41,650 nt of DNA from an uncultured Acidimicrobiaceae bacterium. GTDB lineage: Bacteria > Actinomycetota > Acidimicrobiia > Acidimicrobiales > Poriferisodalaceae. Below are positions 32,794 to 41,335 of the stretch, piece after piece. The notes under the pieces were generated by a model. The model had not been told where the DNA came from, ran no database searches, and was given only the letters and a program-made list of their open reading frames with translations. Position 1 is the stretch's first letter. Each line of letters begins with the position of its first letter. Location of the stretch: contig CAJWBN010000006.1 of the NCBI GenBank assembly GCA_913020735.1, forward strand, positions 1-41,650. Reading direction: 5' to 3'. The translations under genes and the position numbers were made by a program.

Positions 32794-34589
32794 TACAGCC
32801 GATCGTTGGGAATAGCGTAGAAAAGGTCAGCGCCCTGGGTGATTGTCGGCACTAGACCAGCCACGGTCGGAAGTATCTGCTCTGCATAAAATTTTGCGAC
32901 AGCGATCTTGTCGTTGAGGAAGTCAACGTCACCTTTACCGGAGTCGAGAAGTCGTTGGGCTATTTGTGCTGATCGCGCTAGATAGTAGCCACCAACGATT
33001 ACCCCAGTTAGACGCATAAATGGAACCGATCCAGCTGCTGCATCGTTAGGTTGAGCCGCTAGCCGACCACCCAGCCAGCCTCCAGCTTCACTGAGTTGTT
33101 CTTTGCCTTTCAGTAATGCCTGCCCCATAGAACTAAGACGATCATCTTCAATGAGTTGTTCGGCTAGGCCGCTGATTTCGGAGATGAACTTTTCTAATAC
33201 TTGACCTCCACCAAGGGGAAGTTTTCGGAATACCAAGTCAGCTGCCTGAATTCCATTAGTTCCTTCATAGATGGGCGCGATCCGAACATCTCGCCAGTGT
33301 TGAGCAACTCCTGTTTCCTCTACATAACCCATTCCCCCATGTGTTTGAACTCCTAAAGAGGTCATCTCCACACCGAGGTCTGTGCCCCATCCTTTAGATA
33401 TAGGGGTAAGCAAGGCAGTCACAGCATCCCAATATTCACGCTCTGTTTCATCAGGACTGCTATTCGCGAAGTCGATTGCCGCCGCGTTGGCGTACATCAC
33501 GCATCGCATAGCCTCCGCGTTAGCTCGCATCGTCATCAGCATCCGACGAACATCTGCGTGGTCAGCTATGGGTGAGGACTCTCCAGCTTCCAGTTCAGCT
33601 CCAATGGCCTTACCTTGCTTTCTATCTAGTGAGTACTGACGGGCTTGTTGGTAAGAACGGTCAGTTAGCGATAGTCCTTGAAGGCCAACCGACAATCGGG
33701 CGTTATTCATCATCGTAAACATCGCGCGCATCCCGGTGTTCTCTTCACCGACCATCCACCCCACAGCACCAGCCTCGTCGCCATAGGACATGACACAGGT
33801 GGGACTAGCGTGTATCCCAATTTTATGTTCACTTGAAACGACACGCAGATCGTTTCGTTCCCCAAGACTTCCATCATCGTTCACTAAATATTTCGGAACT
33901 AGGAAGAGACTTATTCCCTTAGTTCCTGGCGGAGCGTCTGGGGTTCGGGCCAGAACTAGATGAATAATATTTTCCGAGAGTTCGTGTTCTCCATAGGTGA
34001 TAAAGATCTTGGTACCAGAGATCAACCAGGTCCCGTCTTCCACTGGTACTGCTTTGCTAGTAAGAGCTCCCACATCAGAACCTGCTTGAGGTTCAGTGAG
34101 ATTCATAGTTCCCGACCATTCCCCACTGATCATCTTTGGAAGGTAAATCTCTTGCAAGGTTTCGTTCGCATGGTGACTAATCGCGTCGATGGCTCCCTGA
34201 GTGAGCAAAGGGCAAAGACTAAATGCCATATTCGCGGCAGTCATCATTTCTTGAACCGCCAGACCAACACACCATGGCATTCCCCCTCCGCCGTGGCCCT
34301 CATCTAGGGCAATGCCGTTCCATCCAGCTTCAACAAATTTCTCATAGGCATCTGCGAAGCCGTCGGGGTGGAAGATTCGTCCATTCTCAACCAGCAATCC
34401 TTCTTGATCACCTTTTTGGTTAAGTGGAGCTAGTTGTTCCTCCATAAAGCGGGCAGCCTCATCCAAGACACCTGCAACTGTTTCAAGGTCAGCGTGGTCG
34501 TAGCCTTCTCGGCTAGCAAGCTCTGACAAATTAGCAATGTGCTCTAATACGAACAACATGTCGTCGGTGGGAGCTCTGTAATCAGACAT
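32793..34589 (-). CDS. Acyl-CoA dehydrogenase, FadE5/DmdC-like long form
   Basis: A 598-residue flavoprotein of the long ACAD subgroup that starts YRAPTDDMLFVLEHI and carries an extra C-terminal helical domain (about residues 470-598), as in FadE5 and the 3-methylmercaptopropionyl-CoA dehydrogenase DmdC. GTMNLTEPQAGSDVGAL (about residues 160-176) is the FAD/substrate signature, QTHGGMGYVEETGVAQHWRD the second signature, and IAPIYEGTNGIQ holds the catalytic Glu. It makes enoyl-CoA from acyl-CoA. Which substrate, possibly a DMSP-derived one, cannot be decided. AGGAGG lies seven bases before the ATG. It leads the six-gene operon through larE and glnD. Confidence 0.92.
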   Translation of the reverse strand: MSDYRAPTDDMLFVLEHIANLSELASREGYDHADLETVAGVLDEAARFMEEQLAPLNQKGDQEGLLVENGRIFHPDGFADAYEKFVEAGWNGIALDEGHGGGGMPWCVGLAVQEMMTAANMAFSLCPLLTQGAIDAISHHANETLQEIYLPKMISGEWSGTMNLTEPQAGSDVGALTSKAVPVEDGTWLISGTKIFITYGEHELSENIIHLVLARTPDAPPGTKGISLFLVPKYLVNDDGSLGERNDLRVVSSEHKIGIHASPTCVMSYGDEAGAVGWMVGEENTGMRAMFTMMNNARLSVGLQGLSLTDRSYQQARQYSLDRKQGKAIGAELEAGESSPIADHADVRRMLMTMRANAEAMRCVMYANAAAIDFANSSPDETEREYWDAVTALLTPISKGWGTDLGVEMTSLGVQTHGGMGYVEETGVAQHWRDVRIAPIYEGTNGIQAADLVFRKLPLGGGQVLEKFISEISGLAEQLIEDDRLSSMGQALLKGKEQLSEAGGWLGGRLAAQPNDAAAGSVPFMRLTGVIVGGYYLARSAQIAQRLLDSGKGDVDFLNDKIAVAKFYAEQILPTVAGLVPTITQGADLFYAIPNDRL

Positions 34590-34663
34590 TGTTGCCTCCT
34601 ACCTACAGGTTATTAGGCCAACTGCCAATGAGGAATTACAAAACGGTGATGAGAAGATAAAAT

Positions 34664-35068
34664 ATGCAACCTAAAAAATTACGAAGGGTCTTAGTATCTA
34701 GTCGAGCAACGGTCGGTTGGCTTGCAGTTTTGGCTCCCAGCCTTATAGGTAAAGTCTGGGGACTGGACTCTCCTCTCCATAGCGAAACTAAATATTTGGT
34801 TCGGTTATTCGGCATCAGAAACGCTGTTCTCGCTTACCAGCTCTACCAAGCCGAACGCCCAGACGCCGGCACGGACGAGTTAGAAGAAGCGCTTCGCCAA
34901 GGAATAGCGATAGACGCCTTAGACCTTGCCTTTGTCTTATTTTCTAAAACACATGATGGGGAAAGACCTCTGGGGCGCACCGCTCCGGGTCTAGCTGCTG
35001 CTGCGGGTATCGCCCTAGGAATGTTGTCTAGAGAGAACCCTGAACTGACCGAGGATCGGGATGACTAA
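34664..35068 (+). CDS. Small membrane protein of unknown function
   Basis: A 134-residue protein with about three hydrophobic helices (residues about 16-31, 76-92 and 108-122). The pattern RATVGWLAVLAPSLIGKVWG, then RLFGIRNAVLAYQLY, then AIDALDLAFVLF resembles the small actinobacterial membrane proteins that start with a helix, a G-x-R-x-A/L turn and an Asp-containing helix (DUF4267-like). The function is unknown. The start follows GAGAAGATAAAAT. It diverges from the acyl-CoA dehydrogenase operon with a 74-base gap, and its stop overlaps the ATG of the interrupted frame at 35061 (ATGACTAA). Confidence 0.75.
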   Translation: MQPKKLRRVLVSSRATVGWLAVLAPSLIGKVWGLDSPLHSETKYLVRLFGIRNAVLAYQLYQAERPDAGTDELEEALRQGIAIDALDLAFVLFSKTHDGERPLGRTAPGLAAAAGIALGMLSRENPELTEDRDD

Positions 35069-35393
35069 CCATGCAAACGAATCATCACGTTTTTGAAGAT
35101 TCAACTTTGTTCTAACCCCGTGGGCCGGTAGTTGGGATAGTGATGATTCTGACGCCAACTTCAAAGAAGCGCGTCTTGCTGCTCACGACGAACTGCGACA
35201 AACGATCGAATGCTTATATGTCCCGATTGAAGACCCTCAGCTCTACGACAGCTGGGGTTCACCCATTCATTACACGCTGAGCAACTATTTCCACCTCTTC
35301 AAGCAAGCCAGTGTAGAAGGCACCAAACTCGCCATATATCGCGGAGGCTTCGTCGTAACGCATCGTATAGACAACCTCTTTAAGGTCGTCTAA
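35061..35393 (+). pseudogene. Gene-like frame interrupted by an in-frame UGA at codon 12
   Basis: ATG at 35061 overlaps the stop of the upstream membrane-protein gene, as in other coupled genes here. After 11 codons there is a TGA (35094-35096). The same frame then runs open for 98 more codons to TAA at 35391. The part up to 35258 lies in otherwise non-coding DNA and reads like protein: FVLTPWAGSWDSDDSDANF, then EARLAAHDELRQTIE, then DPQLYDSWGSP. No alternative ATG, GTG or TTG start follows the TGA within that part. The last 45 codons are antisense to the end of hemQ. It may be a gene broken by a nonsense change, a recoded gene, or a chance open frame. The product family is not recognised. 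Confidence 0.45.
35235..35257. terminator. Hairpin just past the hemQ stop
   Basis: CCTCAGCT and AGCTGGGG pair over eight bases (one G-T) around a seven-base loop, one base after the hemQ stop on the minus strand. It lacks a T run on either side, so it may be a processing or attenuating hairpin rather than a true terminator. It lies inside the interrupted frame. Confidence 0.35.
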
Positions 35394-35948
35394 ATACTCA
35401 GCAAACAGTGTTACCCCCCACTCGTAGTCATCAACCCCGGTGGACCCGGTGACTACCTGCAAAATTCGGCCACGAAAGTTTCTTCCAGACTTTCCATGTT
35501 CATACATGAGTTCTCGTCGAGTCTCGTAATCAAGGGTGTACCAATTTCCGTGTTCTTCTCGACGTTTAGACATTGGGTAGAAACAAAAAGCGCGTTTACC
35601 TTCAGGTGGTAGCTCCGGGTGCAGTCGGGGCATCTTCATTTCCTCTGGCAAATCAGGTGCATATTCAGACGTCTCAGTCATTGAGACATAGCTATCGGCT
35701 ACTAGCAGCCCGGCCTGCTGAAGTTTGCTTTGCAGACTACGAAGCCTCCACAGATCAGGCCCCAGTGCCATGAACCCAATATCAGCTTTGTGTCCAAACA
35801 GCGCTACGCAAAGAACTTGATGCTCGCTGTCTTGAACTTCTTTAACTGCAGCTATTACTCGCTGTTCGTCAGTTCCGTCCGTGACCTTGCAGAATAAGTG
35901 GAGTACACCCCACCCAATTGATGTCGAAACATATTGCGGTTCGGTCAT
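35259..35948 (-). CDS. hemQ: Coproheme decarboxylase (chlorite-dismutase family)
   Basis: A 229-residue HemQ, which converts coproheme III to heme b in the coproporphyrin-dependent pathway. GWGVLHLFCKV opens the first ferredoxin-like half. Tyr137 in NWYTLDYETRRELM matches the reactive Tyr, and His151 in MYEHGKSGRNF is the axial heme ligand. The end region DDLKEVVYTMRYDEASAIYG and GAFYTG is typical; the last dozen residues extend past the usual terminus. It is the last gene of a minus-strand run after nitrobindin and fdhD, 17 bases from fdhD. It complements hemE and hemY elsewhere in the window. Confidence 0.95.
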   Translation of the reverse strand: MTEPQYVSTSIGWGVLHLFCKVTDGTDEQRVIAAVKEVQDSEHQVLCVALFGHKADIGFMALGPDLWRLRSLQSKLQQAGLLVADSYVSMTETSEYAPDLPEEMKMPRLHPELPPEGKRAFCFYPMSKRREEHGNWYTLDYETRRELMYEHGKSGRNFRGRILQVVTGSTGVDDYEWGVTLFAEYLDDLKEVVYTMRYDEASAIYGEFGAFYTGLLEEVEIVAQRVMNG

Positions 35949-35965
35949 GCACTGATTTTAGGGGT

Positions 35966-36766
35966 CTATTGGTCGATCTCACCGGTGTAGATGTTCATTG
36001 AACCCTGACGAGCGAATCCGATAAGTGTCATATTGGCTGTTTTCGCCAATTCGACGGCTAGTGCACTCGGAGCCGATACGGCGATAAGGGTGCCAAAACC
36101 TCCACACCATGCCTTCTGTACCATCTCAAAGCTGGCGCGTCCGCTCACGAAAAGTCCGCGCTGCGTTGCATCAGATTTACCTTGGAGAAAACGATTTCCG
36201 ATGACCTTGTCGACAGCATTGTGTCGACCAATGTCTTCGCGTATTACTTCAATAGCTCCATCGCCCCCAAAAACAGCAGCCGCGTGGAGGCCTCCCGTCC
36301 GACTAAACATTTCCTGCCGGTCGCCAGCGTCTTCTACCACTTGTTGCAATGTCTCAACGTGGAAGGTTGTCGACTCATTTATTGGCGCCATTCGGCGAGC
36401 CAATTCCGTCAGCGCAACGGACCCGCATAGACCACATGACGAACTGACGTTGCCCAACCGCGGTTGTGGCACTGGTGCTTGTCCCCCGGTTTCCACGGTC
36501 ACCACGTTGAATTCATATTCTGCGGCTGGACCTTCACCGCAATAACGAACTCCTGTTACGGCTACGCCGTCTAAAAGATTTTCCGAGACGCAAAAACCAA
36601 CTGCAAGTTCGTAATCGTGGCCCGGGGTGCGCATTGTCGTTCCGACCAAATTCCCATCAAGTCGAATCTCAAGTGGCTCTTCCACTACCACTTCATCAGG
36701 GAATCGTGTGACGTCGCCGCGATGAATTCGTTGGACTAAAACTTTTTCACTCCGACCCCGCCGCAT
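35966..36766 (-). CDS. fdhD: Formate dehydrogenase accessory sulfurtransferase FdhD
   Basis: A 266-residue FdhD, which relays sulfur from the cysteine desulfurase to the molybdenum cofactor of formate dehydrogenase. VVVEEPLEIRLDGNLVGTTM and TPGHDYELAVGFCVSE are N-terminal signatures. NVSSSCGLCGSVALTEL carries the functional CxxC pair, Cys111 and Cys114. TGGLHAAAVF and VIREDIGRHNAVDKVIG bind nucleotide in the C-terminal half. No formate dehydrogenase or molybdopterin-synthesis gene is in the window, so its client is encoded elsewhere. It lies 17 bases before hemQ on the same strand. Confidence 0.94.
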   Translation of the reverse strand: MRRGRSEKVLVQRIHRGDVTRFPDEVVVEEPLEIRLDGNLVGTTMRTPGHDYELAVGFCVSENLLDGVAVTGVRYCGEGPAAEYEFNVVTVETGGQAPVPQPRLGNVSSSCGLCGSVALTELARRMAPINESTTFHVETLQQVVEDAGDRQEMFSRTGGLHAAAVFGGDGAIEVIREDIGRHNAVDKVIGNRFLQGKSDATQRGLFVSGRASFEMVQKAWCGGFGTLIAVSAPSALAVELAKTANMTLIGFARQGSMNIYTGEIDQ

Positions 36767-36829
36767 ATTGACAGGCTACTCCTGGCGTTGAGTTTCCTCA
36801 CCTACTAAGAGTCTGAGACGCTGACGGAA

Positions 36830-37312
36830 CTAAACCCGCTCTAATGATGCTTCAAGATGGTGTTGCAGTGGCTCACCATTTGCTGCCATCGAAAGGTCGT
36901 ATGTCAATACATTGCCGTCGATTCTCACCAGCCGATGTACTTGTTCGACTGGCTTTGCTGTGGCTGTAGTAACAACGTGCGTCGACTGGAGGTTGATAAC
37001 GCAGGAATTCGGGTTCGACGCATAAAATCCGTCATGTACTTCAACTATTCCTGTGGGTTGTGCGACAACCATTTCTAGATTCTTATCGTCGATGACTCTT
37101 AAAAAGCCTTGTTCCGAATGGAGGGGTTGACCGTCAGAAGAGTTCTTGGTCTTTTGGGTATATGTAAGAAACGGTTTACCTACATGAGAGACAATGATTT
37201 GTTCTAGATAGTCAAATTCAGCAATGCCGGGATAATGACCTGTTCCTGAACCGTGCCATTCGCCGATCAAGACAGCTAGGGATTGACATGCTTCATGGAG
37301 CGATGGTGGCAT
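36830..37312 (-). CDS. Nitrobindin-like heme-binding beta-barrel protein
   Basis: A 160-residue protein of the nitrobindin (FABP-like, THAP4-type) family. The signature GxWxGxGxGxYP is present as GEWHGSGTGHYP at residues 17-28. The C-terminal HHLEASLERV supplies the axial heme His, most likely His152. Nitrobindins bind ferric heme in a ten-strand barrel and isomerise peroxynitrite to nitrate. It sits between groEL and fdhD/hemQ on the same strand, close to a heme-synthesis gene. No strong ribosome site is visible before the ATG. Confidence 0.9.
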   Translation of the reverse strand: MPPSLHEACQSLAVLIGEWHGSGTGHYPGIAEFDYLEQIIVSHVGKPFLTYTQKTKNSSDGQPLHSEQGFLRVIDDKNLEMVVAQPTGIVEVHDGFYASNPNSCVINLQSTHVVTTATAKPVEQVHRLVRIDGNVLTYDLSMAANGEPLQHHLEASLERV

Positions 37313-37368
37313 GCTTGTCCCGATCAGAAAATACTGTGAGTCCTAGTTTAGGAAATTAAGCGCCACCG

Positions 37369-37387
37369 TCTGAGGAATCTTCTCAGA
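37369..37387 (-). terminator. Weak hairpin after groEL
   Basis: TCTGAG and CTCAGA pair around seven bases, 25 bases past the groEL stop in the 100-base gap before the nitrobindin gene. No adjacent T run, so function as a terminator is uncertain. Confidence 0.3.
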
Positions 37388-37412
37388 TAGCAGTCGGCCG
37401 AATTTAAAATAA

Positions 37413-39050
<1,638 letters not shown>

Positions 39051-39118
39051 TTATTTGTAGTCCAGCAAGCCCATACCCGAGTTAGCCATTAGCTAGTTCT
39101 CTATTGGGTACTACGGCG

Positions 39119-39145
39119 TTAGCACTCTCACCCAGAGAGTGCTAA
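39119..39145. promoter_or_regulatory. CIRCE operator for HrcA
   Basis: TTAGCACTC, nine bases, GAGTGCTAA: an exact match to the CIRCE consensus, 83 bases upstream of the groEL start. HrcA represses groEL through this element and releases on heat or protein-folding stress. The -35/-10 boxes could not be assigned confidently. The hrcA gene is not in the window. Confidence 0.95.
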
Positions 39146-39209
39146 CAGCCAATCAGCGAACACCCCACATTTGCAACCTCTGAGCAAAGGATTCTCTCCG
39201 GAATTACTA

Positions 39210-39225
39210 CTTAAGTTTTCTTAAG
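39210..39225. repeat. Inverted repeat CTTAAG-TTTT-CTTAAG
   Basis: A six-base perfect stem with a TTTT loop in the 241-base gap between glycerate kinase and groEL. It may help end glycerate kinase transcription, though no T run follows on the minus strand. The rest of the gap holds the CIRCE element and nothing else recognisable. Confidence 0.3.
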
Positions 39226-39276
39226 GGCCCTATTTTTCGAATCTTTGTGATTGGTCAAACAGATTCATGTCTCTGA

Positions 39277-40269
39277 TCAGAGCTCAACAGCTATTTGTCT
39301 GCCTATGTCCGTTAAACAACGTGTTGTTTCTGCGAACGCTGGTTCTTCCCCGAAGCTTTCAACCAGGGAGATCAGTTTCATGCCATCCGGAACGTTCACA
39401 TCTAGGTCATATGAGCCAACTACGGCTACAACTGGAATTTGATATCGCTGCGCTATAGCGACTACGCCACCGACGACCTTTCCATTGAATGACTCTTTGT
39501 CCAGACGCCCCTCACCGGTGATAACGATGTCAGCTGATGCAACCGCCTCTTCTAAAGCCACTTCTTCGGCTACGAGGTCGAATCCCATGACCAATTCAGC
39601 TCCAATTGCTGCAAGCCCACCTGCAAGGCCACCGGCGGCGCCAGAACGTTGTAGGCCTGTTACATCAACCCCGTATTCCTCGACATAGATTTCTGATAGT
39701 CGTTGAAGTCGTCGTTCCAATAGTTCGATTTGAAGTTTGCTAGCTCCTTTTTGGGGACCGAAAACAGCTGGGGCGTCCAGAAATCTAGTTTCGACGTCAC
39801 AAGCAACTAACAGATGAATACCTGCAAACCTCACTAGCGGTTCCATAGCCCGTATTGCGCCCAGACCCCCGTCCGTCGACGCTGATCCACCCACACCAAT
39901 AATTATTCGTTTTGCGCCTGCTGCCTTAGCCTCTGAGATCAGTTCTCCGGTGCCAGATGTGGTTGCGGATAAGGGATCATTTCCGTCTGGTCCACCGGCC
40001 AACAGTAAACCGCTGGCTTCAGCCATTTCGATAACTGCTTGGCCTCCAGCAATTCGCCACTTTGCTGATACGGGGTCACCTAGCGGACCCGTCACCTGTG
40101 AAACCCGGTTAGAGCCTCCGAGCGCGTCGAGGGTTCCCTCACCGCCATCTGCAAGGGGCATTAGTGAAAGTTCGACGGAAGACTCTGCAAACCCATCTGC
40201 TAAAGCACGCGCTGCTACGAGCGCATTTGCTGTGCCACGAAATTTGTCAGGGCATATGAGAATACGCAA
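39277..40269 (-). CDS. Glycerate kinase (GlxK/GarK family)
   Basis: A 330-residue glycerate kinase that makes 2- or 3-phosphoglycerate from D-glycerate and ATP. CPDKFRGTANALVAARALAD is the N-terminal signature. LADGGEGTLDAL, IIGVGGSASTDGGLGA and VITGEGRLDKESFNGK are the family's Gly-rich segments. The length is about 30-40 residues shorter than the E. coli enzymes, but all signatures are present. The product could feed glycolysis from glyoxylate; the class V aminotransferase at 4815-5993 could supply related intermediates, but the link is speculative. A 12-base palindrome (39271-39282) covers its stop codon. Confidence 0.92.
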   Translation of the reverse strand: MRILICPDKFRGTANALVAARALADGFAESSVELSLMPLADGGEGTLDALGGSNRVSQVTGPLGDPVSAKWRIAGGQAVIEMAEASGLLLAGGPDGNDPLSATTSGTGELISEAKAAGAKRIIIGVGGSASTDGGLGAIRAMEPLVRFAGIHLLVACDVETRFLDAPAVFGPQKGASKLQIELLERRLQRLSEIYVEEYGVDVTGLQRSGAAGGLAGGLAAIGAELVMGFDLVAEEVALEEAVASADIVITGEGRLDKESFNGKVVGGVVAIAQRYQIPVVAVVGSYDLDVNVPDGMKLISLVESFGEEPAFAETTRCLTDIGRQIAVEL

Positions 40270-40293
40270 CGGAACTTGTGTAAACGAGATGCC

Positions 40294-40914
40294 TTATTCG
40301 GCACTCGCTTTATCTATACCCAAAGCAATCAGGATATGTGGGTCTTCAAAATCGCCGAAAGCACTCAAATCTTGCGGCATTTTGTAGACATCGTTTTTAT
40401 CGTCCAACCCCAACAAAATAGCTATATTGCCTGCTTCGATAATGTTGCCCGGCTTGTAATGAACTCTGGTCCGGTCAAGCGCAGTGCCTTTCATGTTGAT
40501 GGGGGATTTTGTGATGAACCCTTTAGTTTTGAGGATGTCGGTGGTGCGTCCTGCCGCTCCTCTTACCGAGGTCGAGTTAGCAACTTGAACCGAGACTTCG
40601 GCATTAGGTCGACCTTCGAACCCGACCATGGTCCCCGCATCCGAATCGTCAGTGTCGCTTCCTGCTTCTGGAGTAGTTGTGGCAACGCTTATCCCTGGCA
40701 GAGTGGTCTCCGTGGACGAGGCCGCATCATCCGACTCGGCACTTGCTTCGCTTTCAGATGTTTCAGCTGTAGTGGGCGACGCTGATGGAGCTGTGTCAAG
40801 GGTCGGAGTATCGGTTCCTCGCAGTAAATAGATACCTACGACAACGGCAACGATTACCAACAAGGCTCCTCTTATTGCAGCGGCATTATTAGGTCTTGAC
40901 ATAGGACCGTTCAT
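40294..40914 (-). CDS. LytR C-terminal-domain (LytR_C) membrane-anchored protein
   Basis: A 206-residue protein with one N-terminal membrane helix (about residues 14-32). A Ser/Thr/Glu-rich extracytoplasmic linker (about 36-90) follows, then a LytR_C domain (about 105-200) opening EVSVQVANSTSVRGAAGRT. LytR_C domains follow LCP ligase domains or occur alone in Actinobacteria and are thought to act at the cell wall; the function is not established. Its ATG overlaps the stop of the DUF3263 gene (ATGA), a pairing seen across Actinobacteria. Confidence 0.82.
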   Translation of the reverse strand: MNGPMSRPNNAAAIRGALLVIVAVVVGIYLLRGTDTPTLDTAPSASPTTAETSESEASAESDDAASSTETTLPGISVATTTPEAGSDTDDSDAGTMVGFEGRPNAEVSVQVANSTSVRGAAGRTTDILKTKGFITKSPINMKGTALDRTRVHYKPGNIIEAGNIAILLGLDDKNDVYKMPQDLSAFGDFEDPHILIALGIDKASAE

Positions 40915-41195
40915 TGGGCGACCTCCTGGTCGGCGGTTCGACGGGCTGAGTGTTGTTGACGTCGACGATCGCGTAACCGTCTTAATCGTCGCACAAGTAG
41001 AGGCTCTGCAGCTAGCGCTTCTTCTGAGGCAATCAGCTCATCTAAAGCATCCACGTACTCAGATTCGGTTAGTTGGAATCTTTCGCGCACACCTTGATCC
41101 TTCGGAATCTCTGCCTCCCACCATGACTGTTCAAATTCAAGAATATCTCGGTCACGTTGGCTCAGTTTCTGATGAGGTGATTCTTCCAAGTTCAC
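40911..41195 (-). CDS. DUF3263 family protein
   Basis: A 94-residue protein with the DUF3263 layout: LSQRDRDILEFEQSWW, then GVRERFQLTESEYVDALDEL, then DPLLVRRLRRLRDRRR-like EPLLVRRLRRLRDRRR. It looks helix-turn-helix-like (a small DNA-binding fold is often suggested), with a strongly basic C-terminus. The GTG start follows AAGGA at five bases. The start lies only 22 bases beyond the 3' end of the tRNA-Thr gene on the same strand, so it may be expressed from the tRNA transcript. Confidence 0.88.
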   Translation of the reverse strand: MNLEESPHQKLSQRDRDILEFEQSWWEAEIPKDQGVRERFQLTESEYVDALDELIASEEALAAEPLLVRRLRRLRDRRRQQHSARRTADQEVAQ

Positions 41196-41217
41196 TATGT
41201 TCCTTCCAGTGTCACAG

Positions 41218-41290
41218 AGCCCGAGGTGGGAATCGAACCCACAACCTCCGCTTTACAAGAGCGGTGCTCTAGCCGTTGAGCTACTCGGGC
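41218..41290 (-). tRNA. trnT: tRNA-Thr (anticodon UGU)
   Basis: A complete cloverleaf on the minus strand: the acceptor GCCCGAG pairs with CTCGGGC, the D-loop is AGCTCAACGGCTAGAGC, the anticodon stem CCGCT/AGCGG holds the loop CTTGTAA (anticodon TGT), and the T-arm has GTGGGTTCGATTCCCAC. The discriminator base is U, and CCA is not encoded. It reads ACA and other ACN codons. Confidence 0.97.
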
Positions 41291-41335
41291 CGCGCATGCA
41301 TAGCGTAAACCCCAGCGGGCGCTTAGTGATGTCGT

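Noticed and set aside
36033-36545. Plus-strand frame of 170 codons inside fdhD
   Set aside because: Antisense to FdhD signature motifs; no independent support.
39271-39282. Twelve-base palindrome CTCTGATCAGAG as an operator
   Set aside because: It overlaps the end of the glycerate kinase coding sequence and is not near a promoter.
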